64,000 nucleotides of DNA from Paucimonas sp. (GCA_031253995.1 JAIRVG010000056.1:1-64000); one strand, 5' to 3'. Counted from the stretch's first letter, positions 37,137-48,036 are shown. Numbers and translations are program-made. The notes: generated from the sequence alone by a model not told the origin.

Positions 37137-37802
37137 ATGTACAAGATTCTGATCGCCGACGACCATCCGCTGTTTCGCGAAGCCATCCATAACGTCATCA
37201 GCGATGGTTTCCCCGGCAGCGAGGTGATGGAAACCGCCGACCTGGACAGCGCCCTGGCGCTGACCGGCGAGCACGACGATCTCGACCTGATCCTGCTCGA
37301 CCTGAACATGCCCGGCATGCACGGACTGGGTGGCCTGATCAACCTGCGCAACGAGGCGCCGACCATCCCGGTGGTGATCGTCTCCGCCGAGCAGGACAAG
37401 CAGATCGTCCTGCAGGCCATCACCTATGGCGCGGTGGGCTTCATCACCAAGTCCTCGCCGCGCTCGCAGATGACCGAGGCCATCGAACAGATCCTCAACG
37501 GCAACGTCTACCTGCCGCCGGACATCATCCGCACCCAGAAGAGCGGCAGCCGGCGCAGCCAGAGCGAACACCAGGGCTTCGCCCCGGAACTGCTGCAAGC
37601 CCTGACCCGCAAGCAGCTGCTGGTGCTGGAACGGATGACCAAGGGCGAGTCCAACAAGCAGATCGCCTACAACCTGGACATCGCCGAGACCACGGTGAAG
37701 GCCCACGTCTCGGCGATCCTGCGCAAGCTCAACGTGCACAACCGGGTGCAGGCGATCCTCAGTGCCGGGGATATCGATTTCACCGCGTACCTGCGGCGCT
37801 AG
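37137..37802 (+). CDS. Response regulator of alcohol oxidation (ErdR/AgmR-like)
   Basis: 221 residues from ATG 37137. Receiver: [13 protein letters not shown], phospho-acceptor in [11 protein letters not shown], Lys in FITKSSP. LuxR helix-turn-helix: [18 protein letters not shown] and [18 protein letters not shown]. Length and sequence match the AgmR/ErdR/ExaE regulators that switch on quinoprotein ethanol oxidation genes. It probably acts on the boxes upstream of the alcohol dehydrogenase. It converges with the next gene, leaving six bases. Confidence 0.92.
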   Translation: MYKILIADDHPLFREAIHNVISDGFPGSEVMETADLDSALALTGEHDDLDLILLDLNMPGMHGLGGLINLRNEAPTIPVVIVSAEQDKQIVLQAITYGAVGFITKSSPRSQMTEAIEQILNGNVYLPPDIIRTQKSGSRRSQSEHQGFAPELLQALTRKQLLVLERMTKGESNKQIAYNLDIAETTVKAHVSAILRKLNVHNRVQAILSAGDIDFTAYLRR

Positions 37803-37808
37803 GCGGGC

Positions 37809-39140
37809 TTACGGCTTGCTCTGATCGGACGGGTTGTAGACAAAGGGGGGACTGGAATTGAAGTTGACCTTCAACAGGTGCAGGTAACGCCGGGTCTGCT
37901 CCAGATAGTCCCGCTGCAGGCGCCTGCCCTTGGTCAGGCCACTGCCTTCATAGTAAGAACGGTCGCTGAAGATAAGCGCCTCGATGGGTAGTTCATCGCC
38001 GATATCCTGCGGCCATGGCAGCATCACCACCTCACTCCAGCGATCGATGGTACCGACGGCCGCGCGGATCTCCAGCACCAGTTCCAGGTCCGCCACCGAG
38101 TCGGTGAAGGAACAACTCTCTCGCGGAGTCTTGGCGTAGCGCTCCATCCAGGCCGCGAGGGTTGCCACGCCGAGCTGCTGGCAGGTTTTCCTCAACGTGC
38201 AAGCGGCATTCTTGTTCGCGTTGCTGGTGACGCCATCGGCGGGATAGACACAGCCGATCTTGAACGGGGTCAGTGCAGGCGCAGACAGCACCCGGGAGAC
38301 ATAGCCCTTCGAGTAGAGCACTTGGGTGGCCCGGTCGCCTTCGAGGAAGTAGGAGAACGACACGCCGCCGACGCGCTCCGCGTTGGGGCTTGGGTTCCAG
38401 AAGTGAAAGTCACCCTCGCCCACCGTACGCAGCACGATACCGTTGCAGTAATACCCTGCACTGCCATCCGGGCAGGATGTCTGCCTGGCGGCATACCGCG
38501 CATTCAGCCGCGCCGCCAGTTGATACCCGTCATACAGCTGCTCCTGCTGGCTGAAACCGAACGTGCCAGGCCCGGATCCTGCGTCGTAACGCACCAGCGG
38601 CAGCCACTGCCCGGTCTCCTCGAACCATTGCCGCTGGCCGCGTTGGGCCAGCAGCAGGCTGTCGGGATCCGCACGGTCGTAGAACAGGGCCTGCACTGCC
38701 AGCTTGTCAGGTGCATCCTGCGGCCAGTTCTCGATCAGCACCTCGCCGCTGGTCGCGCTGCCATCTTCGACCACGGTATACGGTTTTTCCTGCCCGGCCG
38801 CCGTGAAGCCATCCTGCAACAGGTATCCGACCTTGGCCGCAAGCGCTGCGCCGTAGCCATCCTCGCGCAGGAAGTAGAAACGTTCCGAGCCCCTTTCCTC
38901 GGCCTCGCTGCCGTGGTGCCAGAAAGGTTGCGGATGACCGTCGGCCATGGGCAGCACCAGTACGCCGCTACAGGCGTATCGAGGGTTGCCACCCACGCAA
39001 TCCGTTGGTGTTGCGGCCAGGCGCTGGTTGAGTTGCTGGACGGTTTCCGGACCATTCAGGGCCCAGGCCGGAACTGCAGCCAGGCCCATCAGCAACAGGA
39101 CGAGCAGCCCGGTAGAGAAAAGGCGATTTGCGAAAGGCAT
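37809..39140 (-). CDS. Secreted cysteine-containing protein, halovibrin HvnA-like family (paralogue 1)
   Basis: 443 residues from ATG 39140; signal peptide to about 29 (AVPAWA). Two related halves are visible: NGPETVQQLNQRLAATPTDCVGGNPRYACSG is split between helix and Cys segment near 30-60, and YQLAARLNARYAARQTSCPDGSAGYYCNG repeats it near 205-235. Each is followed by WHHGSEA or WNPSPNA and an FYFLRED or FSYFLEG segment. Several Cys pairs suggest disulfides. I associate the family with proteins annotated halovibrin HvnA in Pseudomonas, from memory; enzymatic activity is not evident. A close paralogue lies at 40888-42198 on the other side of the DAHP synthase. Confidence 0.7.
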   Translation of the reverse strand: MPFANRLFSTGLLVLLLMGLAAVPAWALNGPETVQQLNQRLAATPTDCVGGNPRYACSGVLVLPMADGHPQPFWHHGSEAEERGSERFYFLREDGYGAALAAKVGYLLQDGFTAAGQEKPYTVVEDGSATSGEVLIENWPQDAPDKLAVQALFYDRADPDSLLLAQRGQRQWFEETGQWLPLVRYDAGSGPGTFGFSQQEQLYDGYQLAARLNARYAARQTSCPDGSAGYYCNGIVLRTVGEGDFHFWNPSPNAERVGGVSFSYFLEGDRATQVLYSKGYVSRVLSAPALTPFKIGCVYPADGVTSNANKNAACTLRKTCQQLGVATLAAWMERYAKTPRESCSFTDSVADLELVLEIRAAVGTIDRWSEVVMLPWPQDIGDELPIEALIFSDRSYYEGSGLTKGRRLQRDYLEQTRRYLHLLKVNFNSSPPFVYNPSDQSKP

Positions 39141-39173
39141 GAGGATTTCCTCTGGCGATCCTGAGAGGACAAC

Positions 39174-39225
39174 GTGCCTATTGAAGGCCAGCAGCGGCAC
39201 ACCCCACAACTGACAGAAATACCAG
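39174..39225 (-). promoter_or_regulatory. Promoter of paralogue 1 with the shared box
   Basis: CACAACTGACAGAAAT plus ACCAG at 39205-39225, then exactly 19 bases, then GTGCCTATTGAA at 39174-39185. Paralogue 2 has the same box, the same 19-base gap and the same 12-mer. The box lies 65 bases before the ATG. Confidence 0.75.
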
Positions 39226-39353
39226 TTCGTGCCTGGGTGATCTTGCGCGGTTGGCTGCGTCGATAAGAAAGACTGATCGTTTCGATTGAAATCATTTCTT
39301 GATACACGCCGTTACGCTGAAGTAAGCTCGGACGCATTCAACAGGAGCACAGC

Positions 39354-39482
39354 ATGCACCACGCCACCCACATCCACGCACAACGCACCGCTCGCCTCGC
39401 GCGCGCCGAAGCGTCCGTGGCTGTTCGCGGCACAAGCGCTCCGTATTACTTTGGGTATTGGTTTAGCCACAGGCGCCGCTGA
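39354..39482 (+). CDS. Leader peptide rich in aromatic codons, upstream of DAHP synthase
   Basis: 42 residues; ATG follows AGGAG. The end of the peptide reads APYYFGYWFSHRRR, with six aromatic codons within seven (39444-39464). A terminator follows 50 bases later. This is the layout of an attenuator leader: ribosome stalling at Tyr, Phe or Trp codons would prevent the terminator from forming. A weak promoter, TTGATA (39299) and TAAGCT (39323), lies upstream. Confidence 0.8.
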   Translation: MHHATHIHAQRTARLARAEASVAVRGTSAPYYFGYWFSHRRR

Positions 39483-39531
39483 TACCCACACCGGCGCCCA
39501 TCGACAGGGCCGCCGCGCACGAGAACTCTCG

Positions 39532-39570
39532 AACCCCCGGACGGCCCAGCCCTCCGGGGGTTTTGTTTTT
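39532..39570 (+). terminator. Attenuator terminator before the DAHP synthase
   Basis: AACCCCCGGA (39532-39541) pairs with TCCGGGGGTT (39553-39562) and is followed by TTGTTTTT. It lies between the first and second leader ORFs. Confidence 0.88.
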
Positions 39571-39607
39571 GGGCCCGCTACACGCCGACATCACTGAGGA
39601 ATCGAAC

Positions 39608-39748
39608 ATGAACTACGCCACTTCCTACCGTTACCAAAGCTCTGCCTGGCGATTTAGCCACTGCCGTTCGGGCCAGCCTGCCGCCTCCGACCGGACCACA
39701 ACAGGTGGCGAACACGCACTCACACGAATCTGTCGAACACAGCGATAG
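39608..39748 (+). CDS. Second leader ORF with aromatic residues
   Basis: 46 residues from ATG 39608, which follows GAGGA at eight bases. It begins MNYATSYRYQSSAWRFSHCR, with Tyr, Trp and Phe codons. The AWRFSHCR segment resembles YWFSHRRR of the first leader, suggesting a duplicated leader. A stable hairpin (39753-39780, arms GAAGGCG-CGGG and CCCCGCCTTC) lies between it and the DAHP synthase ribosome site, without a T-run. It may couple translation of the synthase to this ORF. Expression is not proven. Confidence 0.55.
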   Translation: MNYATSYRYQSSAWRFSHCRSGQPAASDRTTTGGEHALTRICRTQR

Positions 39749-39797
39749 GGCCGAAGGCGCGGGACAGAACCCCGCCTTCCGCCCAAGGAACAAGACC

Positions 39798-40874
39798 ATG
39801 CAAGCGAACACCCAGGCACTGCCACTGAACACCCCTGCCGCAGCCAACACCGCCGTCAGCCTGCGTCTGCCCAGCCCCGTGCAACTCAAGCAGCAGTTGC
39901 CGCTCTCCACCGCCCTCGCCGCCCAGGTCCAGCAGCAGCGCCAGGCGGTCAAACGGATCCTCGACGGTCACGACCCACGCCTGCTCGTCGTCGTCGGCCC
40001 CTGCTCCCTGCACGATCCCCGCTCCGCCCTCGAATACGCCGACCGTCTGGCCCATCTGGCCAGCGAACTGGATGACCAGTTGCTTCTGGTAATGCGCGCC
40101 TACGTGGAAAAGCCGCGTACGACCGTCGGCTGGAAAGGCCTGGCCTACGACCCGCATCTGGACGGCAGCGACGATATGCACGGCGGCCTGCGCCTGTCCC
40201 GTGAATTGATGCTGGGCATGCTCGAACGCGGCCTGCCGGTGGCCACCGAACTGCTGCAACCCATGGCCGCCGGCTACTTCGACGACGTGCTGAGCTGGGC
40301 AGCGATCGGTGCACGCACCACCGAATCGCAGATCCACCGCGAGATGGTCAGCGGCCTGGGCCTGCCGGTGGGCTTCAAGAACGGCACCGACGGCGGTGTC
40401 GGCATCGCCTGTGACGCGATCCGCAGTGCGGCCCATCCGCACCGGCATTTCGGCCTGGATGCCCAGGGCCACCCGGCCATCGTCGAAACCCTTGGCAACC
40501 CGGATACCCATCTGGTCCTGCGTGGCGGCCACAAGGGCCCGAACCATGATGCGGACAGCGTCGCCATGGCCCGCCAGGGGCTGGCCAAGGCCGGGATTGC
40601 GGCGCGGATCATGGTCGATTGCAGCCATGCCAACAGTGGCAAGGACCCGCTCAAGCAGCCGGCGGTGCTGCGCGACGTGATCGACCAGCGGATCGCAGGC
40701 GATACATCGCTGGTGGGGGTGATGATCGAGAGCCATCTGTTCGATGGGTGCCAGGCACTGGGCAAAGGGCCGTTGAAGTACGGCGTGTCGATTACCGACG
40801 GCTGCCTGGGATGGGACGGGACCGAGGCGATGTTGCGCGAGGCGGCAGATCGCTTGCGTGGTGCATCGATGTAG
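39798..40874 (+). CDS. aroF: 3-deoxy-7-phosphoheptulonate (DAHP) synthase, class I
   Basis: 358 residues from ATG 39798 with AAGGA upstream. AroFGH-type motifs: VVVGPCSLHDP near 65, KPRTTVGWKGL near 105, ARTTESQIHRE near 175, GFKNGTDG near 195, RGGHKGPNHD near 240, DCSHANSGKDP near 275. It condenses phosphoenolpyruvate with erythrose 4-phosphate, the first step of the shikimate pathway. The aromatic-codon leaders point to control by charged aromatic tRNA. Gene order with the downstream parvulin and Yej genes resembles aroF-II of P. putida as I recall, except that a secreted-protein gene is inserted here. Confidence 0.96.
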   Translation: MQANTQALPLNTPAAANTAVSLRLPSPVQLKQQLPLSTALAAQVQQQRQAVKRILDGHDPRLLVVVGPCSLHDPRSALEYADRLAHLASELDDQLLLVMRAYVEKPRTTVGWKGLAYDPHLDGSDDMHGGLRLSRELMLGMLERGLPVATELLQPMAAGYFDDVLSWAAIGARTTESQIHREMVSGLGLPVGFKNGTDGGVGIACDAIRSAAHPHRHFGLDAQGHPAIVETLGNPDTHLVLRGGHKGPNHDADSVAMARQGLAKAGIAARIMVDCSHANSGKDPLKQPAVLRDVIDQRIAGDTSLVGVMIESHLFDGCQALGKGPLKYGVSITDGCLGWDGTEAMLREAADRLRGASM

Positions 40875-40887
40875 GTACCAGGAGCAC

Positions 40888-42198
40888 TCACGGCATGCTC
40901 TGGTCCCCGGGCTCGAAACTGAACGGCTGCCCGTCTGCCCTGGTGAAGTCGGCCTTCACCAGGGGCAAGTAGCGGCCGGTCTGCTCCAGGTAATCGCGCT
41001 GCGTATGCCGCCCGCCGCCCGGACCATCGGCCGGGTAGAACGACTGGAGACTGTAGACCATGGCCTCGATGGACAACTCCCTGCCGATGTTCTGCGGCCA
41101 GGTACGAATCACCAGTTCTGTCCAGGGATCCAGGGTCAGCGGCTGCTGGCGGATTTCGCGGATCAGCTCCAGATCTGCCGGCGAGAGGCTGAGCGAGCAG
41201 CCCTCCCGCGGTTTGCTTCGGTAACGGTCCAGCCAGCCGGCCAGGTCATGGATACCCAGGGCCTGGCAGGTGTTGCGCAGGGTACATATCCCGCCGTCGG
41301 GCGCATTCCCGGTCGCGCCATCCACCGGGTAGACACAGGAGGCCTCGAACGGCGTTATCGCTGGCGCCGACAGCTCGCGAATCACATAGCCCCGCGGGTA
41401 GACCATGGTGTCGGCGTTCAGGTCGCTACGAAAGTAACTGAAGGACACGCCATGGATACGGTCCGAGTTGGGGCTGTTGTTCCAGGCATGGAAATCCCCG
41501 GGGCCGACGGTACGCACTATCACCCCGTTGCAGTAGTAGCCGGCGCGGCCGTCATTGCACGGCCGGGTGTTGGCATAGCGGGCATTGAGCCGGGCCGCGA
41601 CCTGGTAGCCGTCATACAGCTGTTCCCGGGTATTGAAGCCGAATACGCCCGCCACGAAACGCACCAGCGGCAGCCATTGGCCAGTGGCCTTGAAGTAATC
41701 CAGCTGGCCGCGCTGGGCGCGCAACAGGCTGTCGGGCTCGGCAATGTCGTAGTACAGCGCCTGTACCGCCACCTTGCCGGGCGCAGCCACGTCCCAGTTG
41801 CGCACTAGGACCTCTCCCGGCAGCGCGCTGCCGTCCTCGACCACATCGTAGGCCTTGCCCTGGCCTGTTGCAGTGAAGCCTTCGTGGAGGATGTAGCCGA
41901 CCTTGCCCGGCAGCGCAGGCCCCACGCGATCCCGGCGCAAAAATATAAAACGCTCCGATCCCCGCTCCTGCGCTTCGCTGTCGTGGTGCCAGAACGGCTG
42001 CGGATGCCCCTCGTTCATGGGCAGGAGCAGCACGCCACTGCAGGCGAAGGGGGGCTTGCCGCCGACACACTGCGCCGGGGTCGCGGCGAGGCGCTGGTTC
42101 AACTGCTGCACGGTTTCCGGTCCGGTCAACGCCCAGGACGAGAACGGTGGCAGGCAAAGCAGCAAGAGGATGGCTGTACGCAGGAGCAGGCGAAGCAT
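40888..42198 (-). CDS. Secreted cysteine-containing protein, halovibrin HvnA-like family (paralogue 2)
   Basis: 436 residues from ATG 42198 with GAGGA upstream; signal peptide to about 23 (FSSWA). Closely similar to the protein at 37809-39140 throughout: LTGPETVQQLNQRLAATP, CVGGKPPFACSGVLLLPM, AARLNARYANTRPC, GYYCNGVIVRTVG and a matching tail FSFEPGDQSMP. It has the same internal two-fold repeat and Cys pattern. Two such genes around one DAHP synthase suggest insertion or duplication across the aro gene. Role unknown; an exported factor co-expressed with its paralogue and the RHS protein is inferred from the promoter box. Confidence 0.7.
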   Translation of the reverse strand: MLRLLLRTAILLLLCLPPFSSWALTGPETVQQLNQRLAATPAQCVGGKPPFACSGVLLLPMNEGHPQPFWHHDSEAQERGSERFIFLRRDRVGPALPGKVGYILHEGFTATGQGKAYDVVEDGSALPGEVLVRNWDVAAPGKVAVQALYYDIAEPDSLLRAQRGQLDYFKATGQWLPLVRFVAGVFGFNTREQLYDGYQVAARLNARYANTRPCNDGRAGYYCNGVIVRTVGPGDFHAWNNSPNSDRIHGVSFSYFRSDLNADTMVYPRGYVIRELSAPAITPFEASCVYPVDGATGNAPDGGICTLRNTCQALGIHDLAGWLDRYRSKPREGCSLSLSPADLELIREIRQQPLTLDPWTELVIRTWPQNIGRELSIEAMVYSLQSFYPADGPGGGRHTQRDYLEQTGRYLPLVKADFTRADGQPFSFEPGDQSMP

Positions 42199-42227
42199 GG
42201 CGATGTCCTCGATCGGCCTCGATGCCA

Positions 42228-42280
42228 GTGCCTATTGAAAATCCCCTGGCGGGTGGAGCACAACTGACAGAAATGCCAGG
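42228..42280 (-). promoter_or_regulatory. Promoter of paralogue 2 with the shared box
   Basis: CACAACTGACAGAAAT plus GCCAGG at 42259-42280, 19 bases, then GTGCCTATTGAA at 42228-42239, laid out exactly as for paralogue 1 although the 19-base spacers differ in sequence. Confidence 0.75.
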
Positions 42281-42367
42281 TACTCCCGATCCTTCCTGCA
42301 TCTTTTGAGGAGAATTCGTACATCAAATCCGGTAGGCTCTGGCTTTTCTCAACAGGAGTACTTCCCC

Positions 42368-42649
42368 ATGGCCCGAGCCACTGCCCGCCACATCCTCGTC
42401 AGCAGCGAAGACAAGTGCAACGAACTGAAAGCACAGATCGAAGCCGGCGCGGACTTCGCCGAAGTCGCCAAAGCCAACTCCACCTGCCCGTCCAGCCGCC
42501 AGGGCGGCGACCTGGGTTCGTTCGGTCCGGGCCAGATGGTCAAGGAATTCGACACCGTGGTGTTCAGCGCACCGATCAACGTGGTGCAGGGTCCGGTGAA
42601 GACCCAGTTCGGTTATCACCTGCTGGAAGTGACCAGCCGTCAGGACTGA
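42368..42649 (+). CDS. ppiC: Small parvulin-type peptidyl-prolyl isomerase
   Basis: 93 residues from ATG 42368 with AGGAG upstream. ATARHILV, GGDLGSFGPGQMVKEFD and KTQFGYHLLEV are the parvulin active-site segments. With no signal peptide it is cytoplasmic, like E. coli PpiC. A second, more diverged copy is at 52599. Confidence 0.95.
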   Translation: MARATARHILVSSEDKCNELKAQIEAGADFAEVAKANSTCPSSRQGGDLGSFGPGQMVKEFDTVVFSAPINVVQGPVKTQFGYHLLEVTSRQD

Positions 42650-42674
42650 TCGCTTCTTGAGTCGCAAGGTCGCC

Positions 42675-44561
42675 TTGGCCCTCGGGGACCGCTTTGCGGT
42701 CCTTCGCGAGCACGCTCGCTCCTACAGGGTCCGGGCCGGCCTGGCGCTTCTGGCGGCGATGGCTTTTCACAGCGCCAACGCCGCACCGTCCCACGCCCTC
42801 ACCGTCTACGGTGAAGCCCCGCGCTACCCCGCCAGCTTCCAGCATTTCCAGTACACCAACCCTGACGCCCCCAAGGGCGGCAGCCTGCGTCGCTCGGCCA
42901 TCGAGATCGGCCAGTTCGACCATATCCTTCCTTATATCGACAAGGGCATCGGCATCAGCGAGATCGATGGCTGGCTGTACGCACCCCTGGCCGTGCGCTC
43001 GCTGGACGAGCCCTACACCGTCTACGGACTGGTGGCCCTGCGCATGGAGCGGGCCGACGACGGCCTGTGGCTGCGCTTCTACCTAGACCCCAAGGCACGT
43101 TTCGCCGACGGCAAGCCGATCCGCGCCGAGGACGTGCGCTTCACCTACGACCTGCTGCTGCGTGACGGCAACCTGAAGTACCGCACCCAGTTCGCCGATG
43201 TCGCCGACGTGGTGGTGGAGTCGCCGACCCAGGTACGTTTCGACTTCAAGACCAACCAGAACCGCACCCTGCCCCTGGACCTGGCCTCCCTGCCCGTGCT
43301 CCCGGAACACTGGTGGAAAGGTCGCGACTTCGCCAACGGCGGCGGCTTCGAGGCGCCGCTGGGCAGCGGGCCGTACAAGGTGGCGCGGATCGACAACGGC
43401 CGCAGCATCACCTTCGAGCGCGACCGCGACTGGTGGGGCAAGGACCTGCCGGTCAACCGCGGGCGCTACAACTTCGACCAGATGCGCATCGAGTACTTCG
43501 GCGATACCGATGTGGCGCGCCAGGTCCTGCGCGGTGGCGGCTACGACTACAACCGCGAGTTCTCCGCCACCGGCTACACCATCGGCTACGCAAGCCCGGC
43601 CCTGGACGACGGGCGCCTGCAGCGCGCCCATCTGGCCAGGGAAGCCCCGCAGAACGCCCAGGGCTATGTGTTCAACCTGCAACGCCCGATGTTCCAGGAC
43701 CGCCGCGTGCGCCAGGCCATCGCCCTGCTCTGGGATTTCGAATGGAGCAACCGGCGGATGATGCGCGACATGTACATCCGCCAGCAGAGCTACTTCGCCA
43801 ACAGCCCGCTGGCCGCCCGGGAACTGCCGGATGCCGAGGAACTGAAGATCCTCGAACCATTGCGCGGGCAGATCCCCGACGAGGTCTTCACCCAGGTCTT
43901 CGAGGCGCCGCGTACCGACGGCTCGGGGATCATCCGCGACAAGCAGTTGCAAGCCCTGGCCCTGTTGCAGGCAGCCGGCTGGCATCCCGACGGCGATCGC
44001 CTGGTCAATGCCCAGGGCGAGCCGCTGAGCTTCACCTTCCTCAACGGCCAGAACGGCATGGAGCGCCTGCTGCTGCCGTGGAAGCGCACCCTGGCGCAGA
44101 TCGGCATCGACATGCAGATCCGCCGGGTCGATTCGGCGCAGTACGTCAACCGCCTGATGGCCCGGGACTACGACATGATCGTCACCGGCTACCCGGTCAC
44201 CACCTCGCCGGGCCTTGAGCTATACAGCTATTTCGGCTCGGCGGCGGCCAAGGACCCGGGCTCGAACAACTTCATGGCCCTGCAAAGCCCGGTGGTGGAC
44301 CAGTTGATCGATGGCCTGGTGCGCGCCGAGACCCAGGCCGGGATGCAGCGCCATGCCCATGCCCTGGACCGGGTGCTGCAATGGAACTACTACTGGATCC
44401 CCAACTACTACCCGCCGGGCACCTCAAGCGTGTGGTGGAACCGTTTCGGCCTGCCGAAGATCCCTGCGGCCAATGACCCGGCGCTGGATACCTGGTGGGA
44501 AGTCAGCCCCACCGCGCTGACCAACGAACAGATGGCAGAACGTACCAAGGGCAAGCCATGA
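42675..44561 (+). CDS. Extracellular solute-binding protein of a Yej-type peptide ABC transporter
   Basis: About 628 residues. TTG 42675 is chosen because AAGG precedes it; TTG 42657 is also in frame and no ATG exists before 42759. The hydrophobic [11 protein letters not shown] and the cut site HSANA act as signal peptide, but the residues before it ([15 protein letters not shown]) are encoded by a REP element. The mature part is a family-5 binding protein: [54 protein letters not shown]. It delivers oligopeptides or similar ligands to the permeases encoded next. Overlap with yejB (ATGA) indicates coupling. Confidence 0.9.
   Translation: MALGDRFAVLREHARSYRVRAGLALLAAMAFHSANAAPSHALTVYGEAPRYPASFQHFQYTNPDAPKGGSLRRSAIEIGQFDHILPYIDKGIGISEIDGWLYAPLAVRSLDEPYTVYGLVALRMERADDGLWLRFYLDPKARFADGKPIRAEDVRFTYDLLLRDGNLKYRTQFADVADVVVESPTQVRFDFKTNQNRTLPLDLASLPVLPEHWWKGRDFANGGGFEAPLGSGPYKVARIDNGRSITFERDRDWWGKDLPVNRGRYNFDQMRIEYFGDTDVARQVLRGGGYDYNREFSATGYTIGYASPALDDGRLQRAHLAREAPQNAQGYVFNLQRPMFQDRRVRQAIALLWDFEWSNRRMMRDMYIRQQSYFANSPLAARELPDAEELKILEPLRGQIPDEVFTQVFEAPRTDGSGIIRDKQLQALALLQAAGWHPDGDRLVNAQGEPLSFTFLNGQNGMERLLLPWKRTLAQIGIDMQIRRVDSAQYVNRLMARDYDMIVTGYPVTTSPGLELYSYFGSAAAKDPGSNNFMALQSPVVDQLIDGLVRAETQAGMQRHAHALDRVLQWNYYWIPNYYPPGTSSVWWNRFGLPKIPAANDPALDTWWEVSPTALTNEQMAERTKGKP
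42684..42728. repeat. Single REP arm inside the 5' end of the binding-protein gene
   Basis: GGGGACCGCTTTGCGGTCC followed by TTCGCGAGCACGCTCGCTCC and TACAGG. It matches the left arm of the REPIN at 17992 with a few changes and is read through in frame by the next gene. Confidence 0.85.
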
Positions 44562-45610
44562 CCGCCTATATCCTGCGGCGCCTGCTGCTGATCATCCCGA
44601 CCCTGCTGGTGATCCTGCTGGTCAACTTCGTCATCGTCCAGGCCGCTCCCGGTGGCCCGGTGGAACAGGCGGTCGCGCGGCTGCAAGGCATCGGCGGCGG
44701 CGCGCCGGGCGCAGGCTCGGTGCAGCTGGACTCGCGGGCCAGCCGCGGTCTCGACCCGGCCCTGCTGGAAACCATCAAGAAGCAGTACGGCTTCGACAAG
44801 TCCGCTCCCGAGCGCCTGTGGCTGATGCTCGGCAACTACGCCCGGCTGGATTTCGGCGAGAGCTTCTTCCGCGGCGCCAAGGTCACCGACCTGATACTCG
44901 ACAAGATGCCGGTGACCCTGTCCCTCGGCTTCTGGGCCACCCTGATCACCTACCTGGTGTCGATCCCCCTCGGCATCCGCAAGGCGGTGCGCCATGGCAG
45001 CGTGTTCGACGCCTGGAGCAGCAGCCTGATCGTGATCGGCTACGCCCTGCCCTCGTTCCTCTTCGCCCTGCTGCTGATCGTGCTGTTCGCCGGCGGCACC
45101 TCGCTGAACTGGTTCCCGGTGCGCGGGCTGGTCTCGGAGAACTTCGCCGAGCTGAGCCTGATCGGCAAGATCGCCGACTATTTCTGGCACCTGGTGCTGC
45201 CGGTGGGCGCCCTGGTGATCGGCGGCTTCGCCACCCTGACCCTGCTGACCAAGAACGCCTTCCTCAACGAGATCACCCGCCAGTACGTGATCACCGCCAA
45301 GGCCAAGGGCCTGACCGAACGCCGCGTGCTCTACGGCCATGTGTTCCGCAACGCCATCCTGCTGGTGGTGGCCGGCCTGCCCCAGGCGCTGATCACGGTG
45401 TTCTTCGCCGGCTCCCTGATGATCGAGGTGATCTTCTCCCTCGATGGCCTCGGGCGCATGAGCTACGACGCCGCAGTCAGTCGCGACTATCCGGTGGTGT
45501 TCGGCTCGCTGTTCATCTTCACCCTGTTCGGTCTGCTGATCCGCCTGGTCGGGGATATCTGCTACACCTTCGTCGATCCGCGCATCGACTTCGCCGGGAG
45601 GACGCACTGA
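44558..45610 (+). CDS. yejB: ABC transporter permease YejB
   Basis: 350 residues; ATG overlaps the stop of the binding-protein gene. [21 protein letters not shown] is the first helix; about six helices in all, with the permease EAA-like loop in [22 protein letters not shown]. It forms the inner-membrane channel with YejE. Confidence 0.95.
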   Translation: MTAYILRRLLLIIPTLLVILLVNFVIVQAAPGGPVEQAVARLQGIGGGAPGAGSVQLDSRASRGLDPALLETIKKQYGFDKSAPERLWLMLGNYARLDFGESFFRGAKVTDLILDKMPVTLSLGFWATLITYLVSIPLGIRKAVRHGSVFDAWSSSLIVIGYALPSFLFALLLIVLFAGGTSLNWFPVRGLVSENFAELSLIGKIADYFWHLVLPVGALVIGGFATLTLLTKNAFLNEITRQYVITAKAKGLTERRVLYGHVFRNAILLVVAGLPQALITVFFAGSLMIEVIFSLDGLGRMSYDAAVSRDYPVVFGSLFIFTLFGLLIRLVGDICYTFVDPRIDFAGRTH

Positions 45611-46632
45611 TGTTCTGCCTGTCGCCGGTCAGCCAGCGCCGCTGGCAGCGCTTTCGCAGCAACCGCCGCGGCTGGTTCTCGCTGTGGGCCTTTGCCGCAC
45701 TGCTGACCCTGAGCCTGGGTGCCGAGCTGATCGCCAACGACAAGCCGCTGGTGCTGGGCTACCAGGGCAGCCTGTATTTCCCGGCGTTCAAGCGCTACAC
45801 CGAGCAGGAGTTCGGCGGCCAGCTGCCGTTCCAGCCGGACTACCGCAGCCAGTACGTGCGCGAGCTGATCGAGGGCAAGGGCGGCTGGATGCTGTTCCCG
45901 CCGGTGCCGTTCAGTGCCGATACGCCCAACTACGATTTGCAGGTGCCGGCACCGAGCCCGCCCACCGCGAGCAACTGGCTGGGCACCGACGACCAGGCCC
46001 GCGACGTGCTGGCGCGGGTGCTGTATGGCACCCGGGTGTCGATCCTGTTCGCCCTGGCGCTGACCGTCATCAGCACGGTGATCGGCGTCGCCGCCGGCGC
46101 CCTGCAGGGCTACCACGGCGGCTGGGTCGACCTGATCGGCCAGCGTCTGCTGGAGGTCTGGTCGGGGTTGCCGGTGCTCTACCTGCTGATCATCCTCAGC
46201 GGTTTCGTCGAACCGAATTTCTGGTGGCTGCTGGGGATCATGGCGCTGTTCTCCTGGCTGGCCCTGGTGGACGTGGTGCGCGCCGAGTTCCTCCGTGGGC
46301 GCAACCTAGAGTACGTGCAGGCGGCGCGGGCCCTGGGCCTGCCGGACCGCCTGGTGATCCTGCGGCATATCCTGCCCAACGCCATGAACGCCACCCTCAC
46401 CTACCTGCCGTTCATCCTCACCGGGGCCATCTCGACCCTCACCGCCCTGGATTTCCTCGGCTTCGGCATGCCCGCCGGCAGCGCCTCCCTGGGCGAGCTG
46501 GTCAACCAGGGCAAGCAGAACCTGCAAGCCCCGTGGCTGGGCTTCACCGCCTTCTTCGCCCTGGCGCTGATCCTCACCCTGCTGGTGTTCGTCGGCGATG
46601 CCCTGCGCGAAGCCTTCGACCCCCGCGCCTGA
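45610..46632 (+). CDS. yejE: ABC transporter permease YejE
   Basis: 340 residues; ATG overlaps the yejB stop by one base. It has the long periplasmic loop after the first helix typical of YejE, then GTDDQARDVLARVLYGTR, and the cytoplasmic loop AARALGLPDRLVILRHILPNA. No ATP-binding subunit (YejF) follows; the next gene is a regulator, so the ATPase must be encoded elsewhere. Confidence 0.95.
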   Translation: MFCLSPVSQRRWQRFRSNRRGWFSLWAFAALLTLSLGAELIANDKPLVLGYQGSLYFPAFKRYTEQEFGGQLPFQPDYRSQYVRELIEGKGGWMLFPPVPFSADTPNYDLQVPAPSPPTASNWLGTDDQARDVLARVLYGTRVSILFALALTVISTVIGVAAGALQGYHGGWVDLIGQRLLEVWSGLPVLYLLIILSGFVEPNFWWLLGIMALFSWLALVDVVRAEFLRGRNLEYVQAARALGLPDRLVILRHILPNAMNATLTYLPFILTGAISTLTALDFLGFGMPAGSASLGELVNQGKQNLQAPWLGFTAFFALALILTLLVFVGDALREAFDPRA

Positions 46633-46644
46633 CAAGGACGTCCC

Positions 46645-48025
<1,381 letters not shown>

Positions 48026-48036
<11 letters not shown>

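Noticed and set aside
39753..39780. Second terminator before the DAHP synthase
   Set aside because: The hairpin is stable but lacks a T-run and abuts the ribosome binding site, so a translational role fits better.
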